Source of the DNA: Candidatus Gastranaerophilales bacterium
GTDB taxonomy: Bacteria; Cyanobacteriota; Vampirovibrionia; Gastranaerophilales; Gastranaerophilaceae
DNA: 10,240 nucleotides
Direction of reading: 5' to 3'
Assembly: GCA_900752845.1 (NCBI GenBank)
Contig: CAADWU010000004.1
Coordinates: 1-10,240 of the forward strand
Shown in pieces: positions 1 to 4,582 of this stretch. Within the stretch, counting starts at the first letter, position 1. Each line of letters begins with the position of its first letter. The notes beneath the pieces are model-generated. The model was not told where the DNA came from and ran no database searches. It saw nothing but the letters and a program-made list of their open reading frames with translations. The translations under genes and the position numbers were made by a program.

Positions 1-2
1 AT

Positions 3-536
3 GAGGAGGGTGATTTGGAAAATGCTCTTAAGTATTATAAAAAGTGCATTGAAACAAATCAGAACCCGAAAATTAATACTTTCCTTTCTTCTGCTCTTGC
101 AAATATTGCTACAATATATGATGAAGAAGGTAAATCCGATTCTGCGGTTAAATATTTAACGGAAAGTTTAAGGCTTGATGAATTAACCAAAAACAATAAC
201 GGAATTTATATTTCTGCAATGAAGCTGGCTGAATTTTTGGCAGTAAGAAATCCGCAAAAAGCACTTGATTGTTTGAAACGAGCAAAGGCCTGCGCAGTTG
301 AACTTAATGAACCTTTTTATATAGCATCCTCAAATGTAGCTTCAGGTGATTTTTATTACAATAAAAAAGATTTTGAACAGGCATTAAGGAGTTATATAAT
401 TGCTCACAAAATGGCGATAAATAACTTTACTAAAGATAATATATTAAAAATTGAAATGCGTATTAATGATTTAAAAATCAGAATGGGCGAACAAAATTTT
501 AACAGGATTACGAAAGAACTCAATTATGCAAAATAA
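3..536 (+). CDS. TPR-repeat protein, 3' part only
   Basis: This is the C-terminal part of a tetratricopeptide-repeat protein. A TTG at position 15 could pass for a start, but the same frame is open to the left edge and reads EEGDLENALKYYKK, a normal TPR helix pair, so the gene almost certainly begins before the window. Further TPR-like helices are visible: ALANIATIYDEEGKSDSAVK followed by YLTESLRL, and later ASGDFYYNKKDFEQALRSY. TPR arrays are protein-binding scaffolds; no enzymatic domain is visible in this part, and nothing shows the partner. The last 11 bases overlap the start of rsmG in another frame, so the two genes are probably transcribed together and translationally coupled. Function beyond protein interaction is unknown. 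Confidence 0.85.
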   Translation, partial: EEGDLENALKYYKKCIETNQNPKINTFLSSALANIATIYDEEGKSDSAVKYLTESLRLDELTKNNNGIYISAMKLAEFLAVRNPQKALDCLKRAKACAVELNEPFYIASSNVASGDFYYNKKDFEQALRSYIIAHKMAINNFTKDNILKIEMRINDLKIRMGEQNFNRITKELNYAK

Positions 537-1119
537 AGAATTTTATAATGATTATATACAGGCTTTTTTAAAGCAAAATGCTAAGCTGAACTTAATATCT
601 AAGAATGATGAAAAATTTCTGTGGGAAAAGCATATATTTGACAGCCTTTCTATAGAAAAGTTTTTTGAAAAATACGGAAAAGCTAAAACTATGCTTGATA
701 TCGGTACAGGAGGCGGTTTTCCTGCTCTGCCGGTTGCATATACATACAAAGATATTGATGTTTATCCTTTAGACAGTATCAGAAAAAAAATTAATGCAAT
801 AAACGAAATGAAAGATGAATTGAATTTAAAAAATGTTCATCCGATATGCGAAAGAGCAGAAAAACTAAATCAAAAATTTGACCTTATAACATCTCGTGCT
901 GTTGCACCTTTGAAGGTAATAACTTCTTATGCATTACCGCTTTTAAAAGATGAAGGATTTTTTGTCGCTTTCAAATCATTAAAGGCACAGGAAGAAATTG
1001 ATGATGCGAAATCCATATTAAAAAAATTTAATGCAAAAGTTACAGATGTTATTGAATATGATTTGCCGCTTGAAGAAAATCATACAAGAAATTTAATTGT
1101 GATTAAACAGCAGCTGTAA
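526..1119 (+). CDS. rsmG: 16S rRNA (guanine-N7)-methyltransferase RsmG (GidB)
   Basis: RsmG transfers a methyl group from S-adenosylmethionine to N7 of G527 (E. coli numbering) in 16S rRNA, within the streptomycin-sensitive region of the 30S subunit. The protein has 197 residues, close to the roughly 207 of E. coli RsmG. Family signatures are clear: NLISKNDEKFLWEKHIFDSL (residues 22-41), the SAM-binding loop MLDIGTGGGFPALPVAY (56-72), PLDSIRKK after the second strand (81-88), and SRAVAPL (123-129). The ATG at 526 lies inside the preceding TPR gene with only a weak purine run upstream (GAAAGAA), consistent with translational coupling. The usual partner mnmG (gidA) is not visible nearby. The 3' end overlaps the convergent HD-GYP-type gene by 17 bp. 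Loss of this enzyme in other bacteria gives low-level streptomycin resistance (established for the family). Confidence 0.97.
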   Translation: MQNKEFYNDYIQAFLKQNAKLNLISKNDEKFLWEKHIFDSLSIEKFFEKYGKAKTMLDIGTGGGFPALPVAYTYKDIDVYPLDSIRKKINAINEMKDELNLKNVHPICERAEKLNQKFDLITSRAVAPLKVITSYALPLLKDEGFFVAFKSLKAQEEIDDAKSILKKFNAKVTDVIEYDLPLEENHTRNLIVIKQQL

Positions 1120-1876
1120 CTTTTTCTGATGCATAATTTACGAGTGCCTTAAATACAAACGGATGAAGTTTTCCATCCTGCACATCCCTGTAGATAATGG
1201 TTAATGCCTGTTTGGTATCAAGAGGTTCTTTATAGGGGCGTTTTTCTGTCAGGGCAGAATATTTATCTGCTATTGACAATATTTGAAGATTTATATCTGC
1301 ATTAAAACTGTTGTCAACAAAGGGGTATCCTGTTTTCTTTGCATTCTGGTGATGATTTCTGATTAAATTCAGAGTTTTTTTATCTATGTCTGTTGATTTT
1401 AAAAGCTCATAGCCGAGTTCCGAATGTTTATGCATAATCTCGGTTTCTTTTTTATCAAGCTTTCCGGCTTTATTTAATATATTTGCAGGTATTAAAACTT
1501 TTCCTATATCGTGAAGATATGCTGCATCAAGCAATGCCTTTGTGTCTACTCTGTTTTGAAGTGAAAACGGAAGATGTTCTGTTATACCTTTAGCAATATT
1601 TTTAGTATCATTTGCATGATTAGCCAAAACTTGATTAAGCTCTTTCATATTAATTGTCAAAGGTGCATTAACTTCTTTTAAAATATTGATAATTTTAGGG
1701 TTAGCGTTAATCATTTGTTTAATTGAACTTTCTGTTGTAAAGCGATTTATACCGGAACGTTCGAATGTATCGGCTTGCAAAGTATTGCCGAAACTTTGTC
1801 TGTAACGGTTTCTATCAACAGTTATATTAGAATTAATTCCGCCCACACCAAGCGGTCGTCCGATTTCAATTCCCAT
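1103..1876 (-). CDS. HD-GYP-type phosphohydrolase (HDIG domain), degenerate GYP motif
   Basis: A stand-alone HD-domain protein of 257 residues from the ATG at 1876; a TTG two codons upstream (1882) is also possible. Neither has a Shine-Dalgarno site. Numbering from the TTG, residues 1-80 match no domain I recognise. The HD core follows: H89 in LANHANDT, HDIGK at 124-128, KHSELG with H153, HH at 177-178, GYP at 185-187 and ADKYSALTEKRPYK (205-218). This order is that of HD-GYP cyclic-di-GMP phosphodiesterases. The signature normally HHExxDGxGYP reads HHQNAKKTGYP, so the Glu and the Asp-Gly are lost while the metal-binding His, Asp and Lys positions remain. It may still be a phosphohydrolase, but with altered substrate or activity, or act as a sensor. 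There is no receiver, PAS or membrane domain. It has its own promoter and converges on rsmG. Confidence 0.88.
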   Translation of the reverse strand: MGIEIGRPLGVGGINSNITVDRNRYRQSFGNTLQADTFERSGINRFTTESSIKQMINANPKIINILKEVNAPLTINMKELNQVLANHANDTKNIAKGITEHLPFSLQNRVDTKALLDAAYLHDIGKVLIPANILNKAGKLDKKETEIMHKHSELGYELLKSTDIDKKTLNLIRNHHQNAKKTGYPFVDNSFNADINLQILSIADKYSALTEKRPYKEPLDTKQALTIIYRDVQDGKLHPFVFKALVNYASEKVTAAV

Positions 1877-1882
1877 TGACAA

Positions 1883-2034
1883 ATTTCACACTAAACTACA
1901 CTACATATTTATAAAGTATTTGTTCATTCAAAAATTGCCTTTAATTATACCCATGTGTACTATTTTTAACAAAATCCATTAAAAAATTATTAAGAAATAA
2001 AAAAAAAGATTATAAACGTGTTAAACTTACACTT
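1883..2034. other. intergenic region between divergent HD-GYP-type gene and panE
   Basis: 152 bp, very A+T-rich. It holds the minus-strand promoter at 1944-1972 and a weaker plus-strand candidate at 1966-1993 (TTAACA, 16 bp, TATTAA). A nine-codon-including-stop reading frame at 1927-1901 (minus) is within the HD-gene leader but is probably chance. No structured RNA or riboswitch is apparent. Confidence 0.5.
1944..1972 (-). promoter_or_regulatory. sigma-70-type promoter of the HD-GYP-type gene
   Basis: On the minus strand, TTGTTA (1972-1967, four of six consensus bases) is followed after exactly 17 bp by a perfect TATAAT (1949-1944). Initiation would fall near 1937, about 60 nt before the ATG at 1876. 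The leader has no obvious Shine-Dalgarno site or strong hairpin. This is the best-matching promoter in the 1883-2034 intergenic region. Confidence 0.6.
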
Positions 2035-2985
2035 ATGAAAGATATTAAAAATGTTTTAATTTGCGGTGTAGGAGCAGTCGGCAGTATTTATGCCGATAAA
2101 ATTCAAAGTTATGATTCGGAATCATTACGTGTTCTGGTTGATGAGAGCCGTTTGAAAAGATATCTTGAAAACCCGATTGTATTTAACGGTCGTGAACTTA
2201 ACTTTAACTATGTTTTGCCTGATGAAAAAAACTTTAATGCTGATTTAATAATTATTGCAACAAAATTTTGCGGCTTAAAAGAAGCTATTAACAATATTAA
2301 AAATTTTGTAAATGAAAATACTGTAATTTTATCACTTTTAAACGGGGTTACAAGTGAAGAAATTATTGCTGAAACTTATGGCAGAGATAAACTTTTATAT
2401 TCATATTTTATCGGGCACAGTGCAATCAGAACGGGAAATTCAGTTGAGCATGATGATGTAAATACGATTGTTTACGGCTCTGAAAACGAAGCTGACAATG
2501 AAAATGTTTTAAGAGTAAAAAAATATTTTGATGAAGTAGGAATAAACTATAAAATACCTGAAGATATTAAACATTCATTATGGCTAAAATTTATGCTTAA
2601 TGTTTGTGCGAACCAGCCGACAGCTATTTTAAGAATGACCTTTGGAGAAATGCTTGAAAATTCCAGCTTTATGGATTTTGCTGTTGAAATAATGAAAGAA
2701 GTTCAGGCAATTGCAAAAGCAGAAGGTGTTAATAATTCTGAAATAATGATAGATGAAACTGTTGCTAATCTACATACAATGATACCTGAGGGTAAAACTT
2801 CAATGCTTCAGGATGTAGAGGCAGGAAGAAAAACAGAAGTTGATATGTTTGCAGGTACGGTTATACAGCTCGGTATAAAGCATAATATACCGACTCCTTA
2901 CAACAAAGTTTTAAAAGAAATGGTTGAAATTATCCATAAAAGTCAGGACTTGAATCAGTCTTCAAAAGTTCTTGCTGCAATTTAG
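2035..2985 (+). CDS. panE: 2-dehydropantoate 2-reductase (ketopantoate reductase, PanE/ApbA family)
   Basis: The family reduces 2-dehydropantoate to (R)-pantoate with NADPH, a step of pantothenate and coenzyme A synthesis, in the cytosol. The 316-residue protein has the N-terminal Rossmann motif CGVGAVGS (10-17) and the TKFCGLKEA segment (76-84) that closes the nucleotide domain. HSLWLKFMLNVCANQPTAI (180-198) carries the expected catalytic Lys (K185). TSMLQDVEAGRKTEVD (255-270) holds the conserved Glu-Gly-Arg...Glu substrate site, and the family's C-terminal helices follow. Length is normal (about 290-330). No other pantothenate gene is nearby, and some ApbA-family members reduce other 2-oxoacids, so the substrate is inferred. 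There is no Shine-Dalgarno site before the ATG. The best upstream promoter candidate is weak: TTAACA (1966-1971), 16 bp, TATTAA (1988-1993). The stop lies 4 bp from the end of the convergent prepilin gene. Confidence 0.92.
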   Translation: MKDIKNVLICGVGAVGSIYADKIQSYDSESLRVLVDESRLKRYLENPIVFNGRELNFNYVLPDEKNFNADLIIIATKFCGLKEAINNIKNFVNENTVILSLLNGVTSEEIIAETYGRDKLLYSYFIGHSAIRTGNSVEHDDVNTIVYGSENEADNENVLRVKKYFDEVGINYKIPEDIKHSLWLKFMLNVCANQPTAILRMTFGEMLENSSFMDFAVEIMKEVQAIAKAEGVNNSEIMIDETVANLHTMIPEGKTSMLQDVEAGRKTEVDMFAGTVIQLGIKHNIPTPYNKVLKEMVEIIHKSQDLNQSSKVLAAI

Positions 2986-2989
2986 CAGG

Positions 2990-3721
2990 TTATTTGCATT
3001 TAGTTTTTCCATCCCAGCTTAAATCATTGCAGTGTAAATAATCCATATTCTCATTAAATATAACCCAGGCAGTGCAACTGGTTCCATTTGCAGTTGTTGA
3101 TTTGCTTTTGTTGCATGCATCTTCAAATGTATCTGTAGCTGTAGTATTTTCAAGCCCGTTAGGATAAATTCCTTTAGGTGTAATATTAAAAACAAAAAAA
3201 TCTTTCCCGAATGTGTAACTGCCTTTATATCCGTCAATATCAACTTTTATGTTGCCGATTGCATCACTTCCTGCATAATTAGAAGTTGCAATATAAATAA
3301 TAACCTGTGTACCGTCTGACATTATAAATTTGTATTCTTTTGTATTTTGATCGTAGTTGTGGTAATTTCTGCCGTCAAGTGTTTTAACGTAACCTTCAGT
3401 TATGCATCCGCTTTCAACACCGCAGTCTTTTAATATATTCAGATATGGTTTAAGGTTTTCAAAAAATATTCTTGAATTATTTTTTATATCATCATCAGGA
3501 AACCAGCTTGAAACGTCCATATTTTCATTTCTTGAAAGCATATAAGCATTTTCTAATGTCGAATAAACTTTTTTAAGCCTTGTGACAGCAGCTTTTTCTC
3601 TGTGTTCCGCAATTAATGACGGCATTGTCATAGCTGCAACAACGCCTATAATGCCAAGTGTTATTAATACCTCAGCAAGTGTAAACCCCTGATTAATAAT
3701 ATAACAAAATCTTTTTCTCAT
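2990..3721 (-). CDS. type IV prepilin-like (pseudopilin) protein
   Basis: A 243-residue pilin-like protein. After a short basic leader (MRKRFCYIINQG) comes the prepilin peptidase site G|FTLAE, with Phe at mature +1 and Glu at +5, then the hydrophobic helix VLITLGIIGVVAAMTMPSLI. This is the N-terminus of type IV pilins and type II secretion pseudopilins. The globular part has the segment VDIDGYKGSYTFGKDFFVFN and ends in a Cys-rich tail (ACNKSKS..SCTAWVI..LHCN..KCK); a DCGVESGC motif earlier could form another disulphide. It is probably exported, processed and assembled into a pilus or pseudopilus, or kept as a minor subunit; no assembly ATPase or peptidase gene is nearby. An ATG at 3727 is also in frame, but the Shine-Dalgarno sits directly against it and is spaced correctly for the ATG at 3721. 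It is divergent from a small HTH gene. Confidence 0.92.
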   Translation of the reverse strand: MRKRFCYIINQGFTLAEVLITLGIIGVVAAMTMPSLIAEHREKAAVTRLKKVYSTLENAYMLSRNENMDVSSWFPDDDIKNNSRIFFENLKPYLNILKDCGVESGCITEGYVKTLDGRNYHNYDQNTKEYKFIMSDGTQVIIYIATSNYAGSDAIGNIKVDIDGYKGSYTFGKDFFVFNITPKGIYPNGLENTTATDTFEDACNKSKSTTANGTSCTAWVIFNENMDYLHCNDLSWDGKTKCK

Positions 3722-3727
3722 AAACAT

Positions 3728-3733
3728 TCCTTT
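3728..3733 (-). promoter_or_regulatory. Shine-Dalgarno site deciding the prepilin start
   Basis: AAAGGA on the minus strand abuts the ATG at 3727 with no spacing, but lies 6 nt before the in-frame ATG at 3721, which is a normal distance. It therefore favours the 243-residue form beginning MRKRF. Confidence 0.65.
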
Positions 3734-3741
3734 CTAAATAT

Positions 3742-3784
3742 TTGTTATCATAAATAATAATGATATATACATGCATGATAACAA
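3742..3784. repeat. perfect 10-bp inverted repeat, candidate operator in the divergent region
   Basis: TTGTTATCAT (3742-3751) is the exact reverse complement of ATGATAACAA (3775-3784). The arms are 23 bp apart, centre to centre 33 bp, about three helical turns. One arm covers the -10 box of the prepilin promoter. The other arm starts with TTGTTA and lies 12 bp upstream of TGATATATA (3761-3769), which resembles an extended -10 for the divergent HTH gene. Two-arm sites on one helix face suit cooperative binding of a dimeric repressor. The small HTH protein encoded alongside is the natural candidate ligand, by inference. Confidence 0.5.
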
Positions 3785-3802
3785 TATTTTCTTATTTGTC
3801 AA
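3775..3802 (-). promoter_or_regulatory. sigma-70-type promoter of the prepilin gene
   Basis: A perfect TTGACA (3802-3797) is followed after 16 bp by TATCAT (3780-3775, five of six consensus bases). Initiation would fall near 3768, about 47 nt before the ATG at 3721. The -10 box lies entirely inside one arm of the inverted repeat at 3742-3784, so a protein bound there would block RNA polymerase. Confidence 0.6.
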
Positions 3803-3823
3803 GAATGTTTTTATTAACGTAAA

Positions 3824-4048
3824 ATGTTTTATATGATAGATATTAAACAAGAAATTCAGGTTTTGTTATTGAGGCAAGGACTTTCTATGTCAAAAATGAC
3901 AAGAAATATGAACCAAAAAGGACTTGCAAAAACAAATGTTGCAAGTCTTTCAAGAATGCTTTCCTCAAAAACCATAAAGTTTGAAGCAGTTCAACAAATA
4001 TTGGATTATCTGGGGTATGAATTAGAAATTAAAAAGAAACCTGATTAA
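3824..4048 (+). CDS. small helix-turn-helix (Cro/C1-like) DNA-binding protein
   Basis: A 74-residue protein that appears to be a single lambda-repressor-like HTH domain. Helix 1 is IKQEIQVLLLRQGLS (7-21). A helix-turn-helix follows around MSKMTRNMNQKGLAKTNVAS (22-41), with recognition helix SLSRMLSSKT near 41-50. The closing stretch FEAVQQILDYLGYELEIKKK (53-72) is the usual end of Cro/C1-type domains, in which LGYELEI is typical. There is no ligand-binding or membrane segment. The ATG at 3824 has no Shine-Dalgarno site; an ATG at 3833 is an alternative. It is divergent from the prepilin across an inverted repeat, so control of that gene and of itself is a reasonable inference. Its end overlaps the convergent 77-residue gene by 4 bp. 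It could instead be the antitoxin of a lost toxin, but no toxin-like gene is adjacent. Confidence 0.75.
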   Translation: MFYMIDIKQEIQVLLLRQGLSMSKMTRNMNQKGLAKTNVASLSRMLSSKTIKFEAVQQILDYLGYELEIKKKPD

Positions 4049-4278
4049 ATGTTGTCGTTTTGTATTTCCATACCGTAATCTAATGCTTCTTTACGCATTC
4101 TTTCAATTTCATTAACTGTTTCGTCAACATGTTCCTGAACGCTTTGCTTATCTATTGCAGAATCTTTCAGCTTTAACGAGGGAACTCCTTTTAAAGCATT
4201 AACGCTGATTAAAAATATAACTGCTGTTATGACTAATCCTATCAGTAAATCTATTGCTCCGAATGCATTTTTTTTCAT
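4045..4278 (-). CDS. small single-pass membrane protein with prepilin-like N-terminus
   Basis: I do not recognise a named family. The 77-residue protein has a short basic start (MKKNA), a hydrophobic helix at about residues 8-27 (AIDLLIGLVITAVIFLISVN), and then a soluble, charged helical tail (EHVDETVNEIERMRKEAL) that may form a coiled coil. If cut between Ala5 and Phe6, the mature end FGAIDLLIGLVI matches the type IV pilin pattern Phe+1, acidic +5, with Asp replacing the usual Glu. Ala at -1 is less common than Gly. It may thus be a pseudopilin-like or simply anchored protein. The start is supported by AAGGAT (4293-4288), 9 nt upstream, which overlaps the stop codon of the preceding gene; the gap is 13 bp. 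It is the last gene of the RNase operon, and its stop interlocks with the stop of the convergent HTH gene. Confidence 0.78.
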   Translation of the reverse strand: MKKNAFGAIDLLIGLVITAVIFLISVNALKGVPSLKLKDSAIDKQSVQEHVDETVNEIERMRKEALDYGMEIQNDNI

Positions 4279-4291
4279 TTGTTCAGTATCC

Positions 4292-4582
4292 TTAATTCAG
4301 TTTATTTTTATTTATAAAAAAATTTATGGCTTCTTCTTTTGTTTTTGGAGTTTTAAGAATTTCTTCTTCCAAAGAGTGTGTATATTTAGGCTTTACAAAA
4401 AACTTATTATAAATTGTTAACCCCAGATAAATAATTATTGAAGAAAGTGCCACACCGCCCATTGTAAGTCCGAATTTTATCATTGCGGTATGCATAACAG
4501 CATTACGGGTTTCTTCACAGAAGCCCGTATTAGCCGTTAAAAATATCAGTGTAAAAATTGTTGTAAAGATTTTATTCTTCAA
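4292..4582 (-). CDS. small exported or membrane protein coupled to RNase E/G
   Basis: The open frame extends to 4750, but that extra part is a lysine-rich shadow of the RNase tail. The true start is most likely the TTG at 4582, which follows AGAGGA (4593-4588) by 5 nt and overlaps the RNase gene by 11 bp. From there the 96-residue product begins MKNKIFTTIFTLIFLTANTG, a textbook signal sequence: Lys-rich, then hydrophobic, then polar, with possible cleavage after the Cys in GFC. It has no lipobox. A second hydrophobic segment follows at about 38-57 (GLTMGGVALSSIIIYLGLTI), then a basic stop-transfer region (NKFFVKPK) and a charged C-terminus (LEEEILKTPKTKEEAINFF). It is therefore probably membrane-anchored with the tail in the cytoplasm. 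I do not recognise the family. Stop-codon overlap upstream and a 13-bp gap downstream place it in the RNase operon. Confidence 0.75.
   Translation of the reverse strand: MKNKIFTTIFTLIFLTANTGFCEETRNAVMHTAMIKFGLTMGGVALSSIIIYLGLTIYNKFFVKPKYTHSLEEEILKTPKTKEEAINFFINKNKLN

Noticed and set aside
15..17. TTG as the true start of the first gene
   Set aside because: The frame continues upstream with a TPR-like sequence (EEGDLENALKYYKK) and no Shine-Dalgarno logic is needed; the gene is cut by the window edge.
552..749. Antisense open frame within rsmG
   Set aside because: It is a shadow of a well-supported gene, with no ribosome binding site or family resemblance.
1901..1927. Tiny upstream reading frame (eight residues, MNKYFINM) in the leader of the HD-GYP-type gene
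   Set aside because: Its only ribosome-site-like sequence (AAAGG) is 10 nt away, and such short frames are common by chance in A+T-rich leaders.
2970..3000. Short stem CTGC/GCAG at the panE/prepilin junction as a bidirectional terminator
   Set aside because: Only 4 bp of stem, lying inside the panE end, with no T-run; too weak to call.
3019..3243. Second minus-strand frame inside the prepilin gene
   Set aside because: A shadow in another frame of the prepilin coding region; no recognisable domain.
3824..4278. The HTH gene and the 77-residue gene as a toxin-antitoxin pair
   Set aside because: They are convergent, not co-directional, and the 77-residue protein belongs to the RNase operon by spacing and ribosome site.
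4229..4420. Plus-strand 63-residue hydrophobic frame
   Set aside because: It is antisense to the two small membrane protein genes; its hydrophobicity comes from A/T-rich codons, and it has no start signal.
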